Source: UBA5158 sp040389045 (GTDB lineage: Bacteria > Pseudomonadota > Gammaproteobacteria > DSM-16500). Taken from it: a stretch of 64,000 nucleotides of DNA. The position numbers and the translations under genes were made by a program. The stretch covers positions 1-64,000 of the forward strand of contig JAZKAT010000003.1 in the NCBI GenBank assembly GCA_040389045.1, written 5' to 3'. Below the pieces are notes generated by a model. The model searched no databases, had not been told where the DNA came from, and was given only the letters and a program-made list of their open reading frames with translations. This document shows, in pieces, positions 1 to 8,222 of this stretch (positions are counted from its first letter, which is position 1; every line of letters begins with the position of its first letter).

Positions 1-1092
1 TTGGACGGCTTGTTGGATGTTTGGTGAAAGAGATCTAAGAAATTCGGCTGCGGCAGCAAGATTAATTTGGTTTTCTTGCATATTGGTGTCACTTTTCTCG
101 AATATTTGGCGAACCTCATCCATGGAGTCCAATGTAACTGCTATAGTCTTGTTTTCAACTTTTTCTTTTGTTTCAATTAGAGTTTGGCGGTCATCAAGCA
201 TTTTATCTACCGATTTATTTAAAACGGTAATGTTTTCTTGGATAACTTTAGCCTCTGTCGTATGTCTTTCTCTGATATTCAAAGAAGTAAGTAAAAGTGC
301 TTCTGCTTTATGCATAATATTCGAGAGTGAATCAAACAAATGGTTAGTTAGTTTGTTCTTAACTTCAGCAGATTTGTGACTGAAATTTGCATTAGTATAG
401 GTACTAAAGAAATTCCTTTTATGTTCAAGTAAATTATTCGGGGTAATGTTTGCTGAGTTATTTTTTAAATGATCTTCAAACTTATCAATTAAATGTGCAT
501 GATTTATATGGATATCTTCACCTTCAATATGCAAATTAAGAGCTGTTGGATTATCTACTAAAAATTGTCTTGCCTGAGTGAACATAGACGAAATATTATT
601 TAAGACAGTTTTATCATCTTCTTTAATTTGATTATTTTTTTCTGCTAGTTTGACTGTTAGAGTTGCTATGTTATTTCGTGCTTTCTCGATATTTGTATCT
701 AAGTCTTTTATTCTTTTATTGCACTCTTTGAGAATTTGGTTTTGATAGGGGATAGCCACCGCATTATTACTTAGTATTTCTGTTAACTGCTGTTCTCTTA
801 AATGCTGTTCAATTTGTTTTTCCATCATCCTGAATTCTTCTAATTTACTTTCCATGCTTAGTTGCTGTATTTGATTTTGGATAATTTTTTCTAAGAAAGC
901 TCCATAATCCGCTGCTTCATATAAAAGCTGGTTATAATTTTTCAATTCATTGGCTTTTTTATTATTGAAGTCTGTTGTTTGGATGAGAGTGATATTTTGA
1001 AGAAAGATCTTAATGATCGCGTCTAAAACTTCTGCAAATTTGCGGAATATTTCAAAGTTAAAGCGGTCACTGTCAAAATTGTCACCCGCCAT
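1..1092 (-). CDS. Large coiled-coil protein, N-terminal part (runs off left edge)
   Basis: An open frame begins at an ATG at 1092, behind a good ribosome site (CAGGGAG, about 6 bases upstream), and stays open for 364 codons to the window edge, so the 3' end is missing. The protein is rich in Lys, Glu, Asn, Gln and Leu, with long stretches that look like coiled coil (roughly residues 60-180 and 270-350). No signal peptide, membrane segment or catalytic motif is visible. It is AT-rich compared with the housekeeping genes and is divergent from the unknown gene at 1360, with about 270 bases between them. No family is recognised. Large coiled-coil proteins in accessory DNA of Legionella-like bacteria are often secreted effectors, but nothing here proves secretion. 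The frame is certain; the function is unknown. Confidence 0.75.
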   Translation of the reverse strand, partial: MAGDNFDSDRFNFEIFRKFAEVLDAIIKIFLQNITLIQTTDFNNKKANELKNYNQLLYEAADYGAFLEKIIQNQIQQLSMESKLEEFRMMEKQIEQHLREQQLTEILSNNAVAIPYQNQILKECNKRIKDLDTNIEKARNNIATLTVKLAEKNNQIKEDDKTVLNNISSMFTQARQFLVDNPTALNLHIEGEDIHINHAHLIDKFEDHLKNNSANITPNNLLEHKRNFFSTYTNANFSHKSAEVKNKLTNHLFDSLSNIMHKAEALLLTSLNIRERHTTEAKVIQENITVLNKSVDKMLDDRQTLIETKEKVENKTIAVTLDSMDEVRQIFEKSDTNMQENQINLAAAAEFLRSLSPNIQQAVQ

Positions 1093-1359
1093 TAAATACT
1101 CCCTGACTGATCAAGGCCATATAACAATAGTATAGCCTTTTTGTCCAAAAGTTGTTCTGAGCACCATTTGCAACGTCTTTAATAACTTTATGATTTGTAT
1201 TAATAAATCCTTAATTTAAATAATTGGCACTATATTTATTTGAACCATAAGTAACTGATAAATTATCTAAATCTGTATTTTTGATCAATATTTGAGTTGA
1301 GAGAGTATTAAGGGTTATACTGGATAAATAGATGCCTAATTGAAATAAGGAGGGTTATT

Positions 1360-2142
1360 ATGAGCGCTCCAAGATACCCAGCAATTGAAGCTATGGCTGG
1401 AAAGATTGCGGAAGGCATGAAAACAATGAAATATATGGCAACTTCAATTACAGGAATGACTGACACTGATTTAGCGCTCATGTCTCTTGATCATAAAATC
1501 CAAGATTTCGAAAAAGAACTAGCAACGGCAGGAGTTAAGGTATCACTAGCCTCACAAGGGTATGTATTAGCTGTTCCTCTAGGGGACAAGGCATACGAAT
1601 TACAAAAGCTAGAATCCGAATTAGCAAAAACTGATACTAATGCATATTTAAAACAGCATCCAATAACCAAAAAAGCATATGAAGCTTTTTTCAAACAATT
1701 ACAATCACAAATTACCGCTAAAACTAATAACCTTCCATCCCTCGATGGACTGGCTCCTAAAATTAATGAAATCATAGCGATTCTTAATAAACCTGAAATA
1801 AAAGAAAAATTAAATAATACACCTATCCCCATTGAAGACCGACAACCAAATGTTAAACCCGGTGTAATTCAGAAACATAAAGATATTTTAACTTTATGCA
1901 CGAAACAAAAAACACTACTTGAAGAAATAACTAAAAATCATGCCGAAACTCAAAAATTAAAAGATAAAGCAAATGAGTTTTATAAGGCTTGTGCGCCAAA
2001 ACATAAACAGCTAGAAGAGATTGCTAACGAAATTGGCCGCAAACTTCTTGCGTCAGGGAGCGCTGTACGCGAAAGAGACGCCCGAGCCGCCGCAGGCCCC
2101 GGTGTTGCTCCTGCGCCAAATGAACGCAAACAGGGGTCTTGA
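1360..2142 (+). CDS. Hypothetical helical protein with Ala/Pro-rich basic tail
   Basis: 260 residues, starting at an ATG preceded by a strong AAGGAGGG site. The body is predominantly helical, Lys/Glu/Leu-rich and without membrane segments or a signal peptide, so it should be soluble. The last 40 or so residues change character: an Arg-rich stretch, then Ala, Pro and Gly residues and a polar end (ERKQGS). The DNA of this tail is clearly more GC-rich than the AT-rich body, which may mean the two parts have different origins. It is divergent from the coiled-coil gene at the left edge. I do not recognise a family. A flexible polar C-terminus would suit a type IV secreted substrate, but that is speculation. 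Confidence 0.7.
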   Translation: MSAPRYPAIEAMAGKIAEGMKTMKYMATSITGMTDTDLALMSLDHKIQDFEKELATAGVKVSLASQGYVLAVPLGDKAYELQKLESELAKTDTNAYLKQHPITKKAYEAFFKQLQSQITAKTNNLPSLDGLAPKINEIIAILNKPEIKEKLNNTPIPIEDRQPNVKPGVIQKHKDILTLCTKQKTLLEEITKNHAETQKLKDKANEFYKACAPKHKQLEEIANEIGRKLLASGSAVRERDARAAAGPGVAPAPNERKQGS

Positions 2143-2210
2143 TATTAGTTTTATTGTTTATGGAGAATGTAAAATCTTTTTAGCGAAAGAACTATAATTA
2201 TTTATGGATT

Positions 2211-2519
2211 CTACGCCGCTAAAATAATTAACCCTTTTTGGTCCACCAAATTAAGTAATTTCAATGAAGGCCCATTTGGCCTTTTCTGTCCCTGTTCCCA
2301 TTTCTGCACTGTTGAAGCACTTGTATTCAAGTAAGCCGCGAACACTGCCTGACTGGCTTTATTTCGCAAGCGCAGGCGTCTAATTTGCGCTGGACTGTAT
2401 TCTTTTATCGGCGGCAAGGACAATGCATCGAATTCATGCATTGTTTGTATATGCATTAAACCTGCTTTGTGTAAGCCTTGTGCTGTTGCATGCAAGGTTT
2501 TAAGTAATCTTTTCGCCAT
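2211..2519 (-). CDS. Solitary XRE/HigA-type HTH regulator
   Basis: 102 residues. The C-terminal half is a helix-turn-helix of the HigA/NadS antitoxin type: residues 52-90 carry the SQAVFAAYLNTSASTVQKWE core followed by the QGxxRPxGPSLKLL signature. This fold binds DNA and usually represses its own promoter and that of a partner toxin. No toxin gene is seen: upstream lies only an operator-like palindrome (2545-2567) and then the divergent SET-like gene. It may be an orphan antitoxin or a stand-alone regulator. The same signature appears in the lone HTH protein at 56972-57295. The start ATG at 2519 follows a C/T-rich stretch on the plus strand, which gives a G-rich site (AAGGGGGGGC) on the coding strand. 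Confidence 0.8.
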   Translation of the reverse strand: MAKRLLKTLHATAQGLHKAGLMHIQTMHEFDALSLPPIKEYSPAQIRRLRLRNKASQAVFAAYLNTSASTVQKWEQGQKRPNGPSLKLLNLVDQKGLIILAA

Positions 2520-2544
2520 TGCCCCCCCTTAATGCATCTTTTTA

Positions 2545-2567
2545 ACTATAGCACTTAGTGCTATAGT
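2545..2567. promoter_or_regulatory. Perfect palindromic operator between HTH and SET-like genes
   Basis: Two perfect 10-base arms, ACTATAGCAC and GTGCTATAGT, are separated by TTA. The site lies 26 bases upstream of the HTH start codon, in the divergent promoter region. This is the typical place for autorepression by an XRE-family dimer. The link to the regulator is inferred from position. Confidence 0.7.
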
Positions 2568-2705
2568 GATAGAATAGCAGGTAAAGATTAAATAAAGAAT
2601 ACTAGCAACTTTTTAAATTTTAACTCTCATGAGATTATTTCTAGCAACCTCAACTAATTTACAATAAAATTTATCACCAAAGAAAAATTAAAACTAGAGA
2701 CCCCC

Positions 2706-3983
2706 ATGCCCACACCCCAAACCGAATGCCTGGTAATCCCCCTAACCAATCAATCCCAACCCTACAAAGCCCACCTCACCCGCACCGATCCAACCAAAAA
2801 CTGTCTCGTCTACAATCTCGAACAGCTCAGAGCAAAACAACCTTCCTTCAGTTCTCACCGACTGATGAATTGGCAGCAAATACTCGCGGCGCATTTAAAA
2901 ACTGAAGCAAAACTCATGCTGATAAATATGGGCGAATTTGGTGTCGGCGCATTTGCTAAAAATAAAATAATAGCTAGAGATTTAATAATTTACCCAGGGC
3001 AGTTGATTGACACTACACTAGAGCGTAATTTAGGTATAGCAGAACGGATTTATTTTCTGCATATAGCAGGCGAAAACGAGCTTCATGTAGATGCAAAATA
3101 TACCGAGTGTATCGCAAAATATTTTCAACATTTGCCAGTGCGAGATGCCAATGCGATCACTGACTTTGATGGTGAAATACCCGCGTATGAAAATTTTGGT
3201 AGTAATTGTGCTTACGTTAAAATCTATTGCGATAATGAAAGTTTTATTGTTCCAATCCGCGTTTTTTTGGCAAGGAATGATATTTGTCCTAATACCATGG
3301 TCGGATTTGATTATGGTAAACAATACTGGCATTACCTGAAGCGTGAGTTTACTTACTTCACTGCTAAAGGTAAGCCTATTCCTTGTCACATGCTCTACAG
3401 CAATACTGCTAAATATCAATTATCCCAATCCGAATATACTTCATTTCTCAATCACGGGTTTTGTATTAACGCAAAGCGCATGTTGTTTCTTCCCCGTGTG
3501 GTGCGTGAAACACTAGACGAGCTTCCCCCATTGCTTTATGAAGGTACGGCATCACACGTCGTGCCGGCAATTGTTGAGATTAACCTTAAGAATTGCAATA
3601 TTTTGTATGATGCAACACAAAAGGAAGCTAAAGCTATTTTGATTAAAGTACCCTGTCAAGTAACCAGAATAAGATTGATACCCGCACTGTTGTCTTTTTC
3701 TGCCATGCGGGAATTCCCTATTCCGGCCCCAATACCACCCGTTTCTATCCGCAAATTATTAAATGCATCAATCAAGGAATTAAGCAGATTTGCCGAAGCT
3801 TTAAATAATTTTATGACGTCGCCATTATTACTTAATGTAGAGCCTGGCGCTGATTTAACGGACAAGAGAGTTTTGATTTTTTCCTGTATAAAACAAGGGT
3901 TATTTAAAGAGGGGATAAAAACAGAATTTTCCAGGGCGGAGTGTTTGGCGGTAACGCAACGGCGGATGACTCTGTCACCTTAA
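2706..3983 (+). CDS. SET-domain-like protein (possible lysine methyltransferase)
   Basis: 425 residues, ATG with a weak AGAG site. Residues about 74-225 resemble a SET domain. The order seen is: GEFGVGAFAKNKIIARDLII then YPGQLI (like the GxGxFA...Y.GE opening), a central ENFGSNCAYV segment in the place of the NHSCxPN motif, IVPIRVFLARNDI (like R.xxFAxRDI), and FDYGKQYW (like the TxDYGxxYW end). SET proteins transfer methyl groups from S-adenosylmethionine to lysines. The NHS motif is not conserved, so activity is uncertain. The C-terminal 200 residues match nothing I know. Legionella RomA/LegAS4 shows that SET proteins of intracellular bacteria can modify host chromatin, but translocation here is only a hypothesis. 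It converges on the broken LuxR gene, and their ends overlap by four bases. Confidence 0.6.
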   Translation: MPTPQTECLVIPLTNQSQPYKAHLTRTDPTKNCLVYNLEQLRAKQPSFSSHRLMNWQQILAAHLKTEAKLMLINMGEFGVGAFAKNKIIARDLIIYPGQLIDTTLERNLGIAERIYFLHIAGENELHVDAKYTECIAKYFQHLPVRDANAITDFDGEIPAYENFGSNCAYVKIYCDNESFIVPIRVFLARNDICPNTMVGFDYGKQYWHYLKREFTYFTAKGKPIPCHMLYSNTAKYQLSQSEYTSFLNHGFCINAKRMLFLPRVVRETLDELPPLLYEGTASHVVPAIVEINLKNCNILYDATQKEAKAILIKVPCQVTRIRLIPALLSFSAMREFPIPAPIPPVSIRKLLNASIKELSRFAEALNNFMTSPLLLNVEPGADLTDKRVLIFSCIKQGLFKEGIKTEFSRAECLAVTQRRMTLSP

Positions 3984-4592
3984 AACCCGGGTGCTAATAT
4001 TTCTTCATGGCTGCTCAGTAAAATCAATTCAATGACCTGGTTCTTGTCAAATTTGATAAATTTTTCTTTAATTAATTCTAAGCGTTTTTCAATGGTACGA
4101 GGTGAAAGGGCAAATTCTCTGGCATAGACTTTGGCGGGAATGCCGCGACAGTAAGCAAATAAAATGTCGTATTCCTTTTCAGTAAGGCTTTGGTTGGTGT
4201 GTAAAACCAGTGGTAAGCCTAAATAATCCAGAAATTTTTGGTGGGCTATTTCCTGGTTAGAGTACAGTTTTTTGTAAAGGATGCGAATATTAAAAATACT
4301 TTATGGATTTTTTTTCGGGGTGGTTATGTAATTTGAAAGAAGTAGTAAATTTTTTATGTATTTCATTGCCTTGCGCCAGCTCAGTGAGCGTAAATGGAAA
4401 ATTGGCGCGATGTAATCTGAAAATATCAGAGATTTGCTGACCGATCAGCAAGTCGCGAGAACAGCTAAATAATTGCTGGCAATTGCTATTGGCTTGTAAT
4501 ATAGCTAAATCTTCACTCAACACGATAACGGCCATACTGGAATCCAGTATGGCTAGCATTTCATTGTCAGTCGTTATCTTTACCGCTTTCAT
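3980..4592 (-). pseudogene. PAS-LuxR transcriptional regulator, frameshifted
   Basis: The first frame runs from ATG 4592 (or TTG 4631) to a stop at 4290 and encodes a PAS-like sensor domain (about 100 residues, with LAILDSSMAVIVLSEDLAIL). The next frame, from about 4289 to the stop at 3980, encodes a clear LuxR/GerE helix-turn-helix (LTEKEYDILFAYCRGIPAKV, then SPRTIEKRLELIKEKF). Removing one T from the run of five T (coding strand) near 4291-4295 joins the two into one protein of about 203 residues with no other change. So this is a single regulator broken by one base, or a homopolymer sequencing error. It lies downstream of and close to the tandem GNAT gene, possibly in one transcript. Its ligand and targets are unknown. 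Confidence 0.8.
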
Positions 4593-4617
4593 AGCTTGAC
4601 ACTCAGTCAATAAAAAA

Positions 4618-5679
4618 CTATCGGTGAGCAATAGTCAACGATGATTTTCCATATACTTTTTCATCATTAGTGGTTTGCAATGCGGGATCAGTAAACATGT
4701 GTACAGAGTTATAAAAGAAATTGAAACCATAACCTTGCATCACTTTACTCGCCACTGGAATATTATTCCCAGGTAAGTCTATCACCACTGGCCGGGCTTC
4801 ATGCACAGCTTGCAGCGCATTATATACCAGTCCAGATGCGCAAGCTTCATTATCGGCAAATAGTGCGCCTATGCGATAACTTTTTTTATCGGGTTCCAAA
4901 GGGAGTACCCGTAAGCTGGCGACAATATATCCGGTCACTTTGCCATTAGTCAACGCCGCGAAAGTGAAAGTGTCTGGTTTCATCATCCAGCGGCTAATAA
5001 AATCTTTACGCTCCTGGCCGAAAATGCGGCTGTCATAGGCGACAACTTGATCTAACAGCTCATCCGTTTCGATAGCGACAATTTCGCAACCTTGCGGCAT
5101 GTCGGGTGCAGTTAAAGGTTTGTTTTCAGTGAGTTGCCACGCCTGATCAGTATGGGCTTCCTTAAAGCCAAGCTTTTCATAAAATTTGGGAGTTGCCAGA
5201 GAGGCATAAGGCGATGCATTTAAACCCAATGTATAACCTTGTTGTTGTATATCAGGTACGATGTTATCCCATAAAATTTTACTATAACCTTTTTGACGGT
5301 GGTTTTTATCGACCAGAAATAAACCTAAAAAGGCTAGCTTTAACTGGTGGTAGCATATCGCCGCCAATGATCCCACCGGCTCGTTATCGGCAAACAACAT
5401 GTAGTAACCATTGGTATCCGCGGCTAAAAAAGGTTCGATAGTATGTTGGGTTGGTGTCCATTTTTCCTGTAATGACCAAGTGCTCATCGCGTAATGCATG
5501 TCACTGGCATCCATTCGACAAATGGTTAATTGATCGTTAATTTTTTTGAAAATACGGTTAGGATTAAGCACCGGTTTTTTCGGTGGATTAATTACCTCAA
5601 GGTTTGCATTCAATGAAGATAGAATTTTAAATAATGATGCGAACCGTTTCCTGTTTAAAGCTGCTCTGACTAATGACAT
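4618..5679 (-). CDS. Tandem GNAT N-acetyltransferase
   Basis: 353 residues. The start is taken as ATG 5679, which has AGGAG five bases upstream, rather than the GTG two codons earlier. Two acetyltransferase halves are visible. The first (about residues 55-195) has the acetyl-CoA motif LGLFLVDKNHRQKGYSKILW and a typical FYEKLGF end. The second (about 200-335) resembles the Acetyltransf_18 type (YDSRIFGQERKDFISRW, then IGALFADNEACA and VMQGYGF). This layout is known from the YitH-like group of two-domain GNATs, whose substrates are mostly unknown. Its start overlaps the end of the small upstream frame (CAGGAGTGA), so translation may be coupled. The regulator gene follows downstream. Confidence 0.8.
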   Translation of the reverse strand: MSLVRAALNRKRFASLFKILSSLNANLEVINPPKKPVLNPNRIFKKINDQLTICRMDASDMHYAMSTWSLQEKWTPTQHTIEPFLAADTNGYYMLFADNEPVGSLAAICYHQLKLAFLGLFLVDKNHRQKGYSKILWDNIVPDIQQQGYTLGLNASPYASLATPKFYEKLGFKEAHTDQAWQLTENKPLTAPDMPQGCEIVAIETDELLDQVVAYDSRIFGQERKDFISRWMMKPDTFTFAALTNGKVTGYIVASLRVLPLEPDKKSYRIGALFADNEACASGLVYNALQAVHEARPVVIDLPGNNIPVASKVMQGYGFNFFYNSVHMFTDPALQTTNDEKVYGKSSLTIAHR

Positions 5680-5681
5680 AT

Positions 5682-5897
5682 TCACTCCTGTATATATTGG
5701 TTGGTTGCTAAAAATTGCAATTTTGCAGTTAACAAATTAATTAATGAATAAACGCGTTGCCAAACATTGTTACTCCAAATATTGTGTTTGCCGCCTGTGG
5801 GCTGTTCATAACGGCTGGCAAAGATTCGTTGATAATAATCTCTTTCCTGTAACCGCTCATCATATAAAGCCCAGCAATAAAATGTTGATGCTTGCAT
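5682..5897 (-). CDS. Small unknown protein, possibly a gene remnant
   Basis: About 71 residues if translation starts at ATG 5897; the frame can be extended to 5984, but that part lies over the SRPBCC gene on the other strand. The stop codon overlaps the ribosome site of the GNAT gene (CAG GAG TGA), an arrangement typical of coupled genes. The sequence is aromatic and Arg/Gln-rich (YCWALYDERLQERDYYQRIF) with no family I recognise. There is no clear ribosome site, and the start lies only 12 bases from the oppositely oriented SRPBCC start. It may be the tail of a larger gene lost by deletion. Confidence 0.35.
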   Translation of the reverse strand: MQASTFYCWALYDERLQERDYYQRIFASRYEQPTGGKHNIWSNNVWQRVYSLINLLTAKLQFLATNQYIQE

Positions 5898-5909
5898 AAG
5901 GAGAATAAA

Positions 5910-6261
5910 ATGTGGCAAATCAGTGAGTCTATCGTTATAAAAGCCGATAAAAATACTATCTGGAATATCTGGAATAAACCTCATGCGTGGCCAGCCTGGG
6001 ATTTGGAGGTAAAATCCTGTGTTTTACATGGAGAGTTTTACAGATATTGCGCGTTTGCCACTGACTCAGGTAATTTTTGAGCATGTTATGGTTGAGATAA
6101 GCCCCGGTCATACTCAAGTTACCCATACCGTAAAAATCATGGGCATACTTACCTGGTTTTTTTCTCGCGTTATAGGTAAACAAATTGCGAAAGGTTTACC
6201 ACAAGCTTTAAAAAATCTGGCTGCCAAAGCGGAAAGTTGCCCAGCTCCTGAGCTAAGTTAA
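5910..6261 (+). pseudogene. SRPBCC (START-like) protein with internal deletion
   Basis: It starts at ATG 5910 behind AAGGAGAATAAA. The first frame encodes the usual N-terminus of a polyketide-cyclase/SRPBCC protein (SESIVIKADKNTIWNIWNKP, WPAWDLEV, VLHGEF). After HGEF it runs into unrelated sequence and stops at 6080. A second frame picks up with SFTDIARLPLTQVIFEH, THTVKIMGILTWFFSRVIGK and ends at 6261, matching the C-terminal part of the same family. The middle strands (roughly 25-30 residues between HGEF and SFTDIA) are absent. This is an out-of-frame internal deletion, possibly between the short repeats GAGTTT and GAGAGTTTT, rather than a simple sequencing slip. The gene should be non-functional. 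Confidence 0.8.
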
Positions 6262-6344
6262 ACGCGACTATTATTTGAATTGACAACTTCCAACACCTAT
6301 TTTACTGTGGCATCTTCAAACTAATCGAATAAAGGAAGACTTTC

Positions 6345-7121
6345 ATGAAATTAGCTTCAGTATTCACGACGCTTGGTATTGCCAGCGCGTTAGTATTTGC
6401 TCCACTAGCGCAAGCCGACGACCAAAGTTTTAGCCAGGCCCAAAAAGATCAAATGGGCGTCATCATCCATGATTATCTTTTGAAAAATCCCGAAATAATC
6501 GCCGAAGCTGTGCAAGGCCTGCAGCAAAAACAAATGGACCAAATGCGCTCCAAAGGTAAAGATTCAGCATTAAAAAATGCGGACCAACTTTTTAAACAAA
6601 GCAACGATCCATCCGCTGGTAATGCCAATGGCAAAGTGACACTGGTAGAATTTTTTGATTACCAATGCCCACATTGCGTCGATATGGAACCGGATGTGAT
6701 GGCTACGATTAAGGCAAATCCTGATCTGCGCGTCATCTATAAAGAATTCCCTATCCGCGGTCAAGTCTCGGTCATGGCTTCCAAAGCGGCGCTGGCTGCT
6801 CTGAAACAAGGCAAGTATCCACAGTTTCATGATTTGTTAATGCAAAACGCGCAATCTTTATCGCAAGAGAAAATCATGGAGTTGGCAAAATCAATCGGTC
6901 TTGACACGAAAAAATTAAAGACGGATATGGATAGCCCAGATGTTGATGCGCAAATCAAAGCGAATTATAAACTCGCCCAGGATTTACAACTTTATGGTAC
7001 ACCCGCATTCTTTATCGTAACCACAGCGCTGCCTAAAGATGCTAAAGGCGTAGAATTTATTCCTGGCCAGGTTGATCAGAAGACGTTGCAAACTACGATT
7101 GATAAAGTGAAAAGCGAATAG
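6345..7121 (+). CDS. Com1/DsbA-family periplasmic or outer-membrane thioredoxin-fold protein
   Basis: 258 residues with a clear signal peptide (MKLASVFTTLG..., cleavage near AQA-DD at residue 24) and AAGGAAG upstream of the ATG. A DsbA-like thioredoxin fold follows a helical N-terminal extension. The active site CPHC is at about residues 105-108 (FFDYQCPHCVDME), and the cis-proline loop is GTPAFF near 223. The whole layout matches Coxiella Com1 and Legionella DsbA2-type proteins, which oxidise or isomerise disulphides in exported proteins. The N-terminal segment with LLKNPEIIAEAVQGLQQKQ resembles the dimerisation region of this group. It appears to be a single-gene unit, followed by a palindromic repeat. 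Confidence 0.9.
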   Translation: MKLASVFTTLGIASALVFAPLAQADDQSFSQAQKDQMGVIIHDYLLKNPEIIAEAVQGLQQKQMDQMRSKGKDSALKNADQLFKQSNDPSAGNANGKVTLVEFFDYQCPHCVDMEPDVMATIKANPDLRVIYKEFPIRGQVSVMASKAALAALKQGKYPQFHDLLMQNAQSLSQEKIMELAKSIGLDTKKLKTDMDSPDVDAQIKANYKLAQDLQLYGTPAFFIVTTALPKDAKGVEFIPGQVDQKTLQTTIDKVKSE

Positions 7122-7144
7122 TACACACGGTCGTCCACTTGGCT

Positions 7145-7170
7145 GTCATTCCCGTGCAAGCGGGAATGAC
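7145..7170. repeat. Family A palindromic repeat, short form
   Basis: GTCATTCCCG and CGGGAATGAC arms, perfect over 10 bases with a 6-base loop, between com1 and aroE. It is the core of the dispersed repeat found intact at 17592, 20002 and 39831. It may also act as a transcript-end hairpin for the com1 mRNA. Confidence 0.85.
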
Positions 7171-7200
7171 TGTTAAGTTTTTCAAAAATGTCAGTTGCCT

Positions 7201-7971
7201 ATGCCGCACTTCGCCGTAATCGGAAATCCAGCCCACCACAGCAAATCCCCGCTCATTCATCAATTATTCGCTGAGCAAACCGGCATTGCATTGACTTACA
7301 CCACGCTGGAAGTCGAAAACGCTGATTTTAAGCAGACGGTCTTAAATTTTCCCGGTCAAGGCTTGAATGTTACCCAGCCTTATAAACAACAAGCCTGTCA
7401 CCTCGTTGATAAGCTTTCAGACCGCGCCCAGCGTGCGCAAGCTATCAATACCATCAAATATAACGTCGATGGCTCCCGCTACGGTGATAACACCGACGGT
7501 GCGGGCTTGATAAAAGATCTCACCATCAACAAGCAACTAATCTTAAAAGATAAACAAATTTTAATTCTAGGCGCGGGCGGGGCGGCGCGAGGTATCATTC
7601 AATCCCTATTAAATGAATCCCCCGCTAACCTGATAATTGCCAACCGTACTTATGCGAAAGCCGTTGCGCTGGCCCATCAATTTAACGAGCCTATCGCCTG
7701 CCCATTAGCCGATTTGGCAAACCACCCAGTCGACCTTGTGATTAATGCGGCAAACTTGACTGCCGTACCACCTATTAATTTAATCGCTAAAAGTTGCTGT
7801 TATGACCTGTCTTATGGCCAGGCTACGCCTTTTTTACAATGGGCAAAACAACAAGGCATAAACCATTGGGACGGTATAGGCATGCTGGTAGAACAAGCCG
7901 CCGCCGCCTTTTTTGTGTGGCATAATATTTACCCAGATACCAAAAGAGCCCTACAGATATTGGCAAATTAA
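7201..7971 (+). CDS. aroE: Shikimate dehydrogenase
   Basis: 256 residues. AroE reduces 3-dehydroshikimate to shikimate with NADPH in aromatic amino acid synthesis. Seen: the substrate site SKSPLIH near the N-terminus, GLNVTQPYK with the catalytic Lys, the DNTDGAGL catalytic Asp, the NADPH loop GAGGAAR followed by NRT, YDLSYGQATPFL and DGIGMLVEQAA. The usual NATS motif reads NAANL, a mild departure. The ATG at 7201 is chosen because the upstream TTG would only add two residues; no strong ribosome site is visible. The other shikimate gene here, aroA, lies 36 kb away. Confidence 0.92.
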   Translation: MPHFAVIGNPAHHSKSPLIHQLFAEQTGIALTYTTLEVENADFKQTVLNFPGQGLNVTQPYKQQACHLVDKLSDRAQRAQAINTIKYNVDGSRYGDNTDGAGLIKDLTINKQLILKDKQILILGAGGAARGIIQSLLNESPANLIIANRTYAKAVALAHQFNEPIACPLADLANHPVDLVINAANLTAVPPINLIAKSCCYDLSYGQATPFLQWAKQQGINHWDGIGMLVEQAAAAFFVWHNIYPDTKRALQILAN

Positions 7972-8042
7972 TTGGCATATATCCCTTCTTTACTCTATAC
8001 TTTCCCGGTAGCTAGCTCCCTGATTATAGATTTTTCTTTTAC

Positions 8043-8071
8043 TTGAATATTCAGACTCACTTCTATAGAAT
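8043..8071 (+). promoter_or_regulatory. Sigma-70 promoter of the metY-rimP-nusA operon
   Basis: TTGAAT (8043-8048) and TAGAAT (8066-8071) are separated by exactly 17 bases. Transcription would start near 8078, a few bases before the tRNA. Position and spacing fit the promoter that drives metY-nusA in other gammaproteobacteria. Confidence 0.75.
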
Positions 8072-8082
8072 GTCGCTGTTAT

Positions 8083-8159
<77 letters not shown>

Positions 8160-8177
8160 AATATTTAACAAAATTTT

Positions 8178-8198
8178 AAACCCCGAATGGGGTTTTTT
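8178..8198 (+). terminator. Intrinsic terminator/attenuator between tRNA and rimP
   Basis: CCCC-GAAT-GGGG stem (extended by AAA/TTT) followed by six T. It would end part of the transcripts after the tRNA, leaving read-through for the nusA operon, as described for metY-nusA in enteric bacteria. Confidence 0.8.
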
Positions 8199-8222
8199 AT
8201 TTTCAGATAACAGAAAAGAGCT

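Noticed and set aside
4280..4320. Programmed frameshifting in the LuxR gene through the A8 run at 4309-4316
   Set aside because: Shifting at the A8 run leads to a stop within a few codons in either direction; only a one-base change in the nearby T5 run gives a continuous protein.
5956..6183. 75-codon minus-strand frame
   Set aside because: It is a shadow of the SRPBCC pseudogene, whose protein homology is clear on the plus strand.
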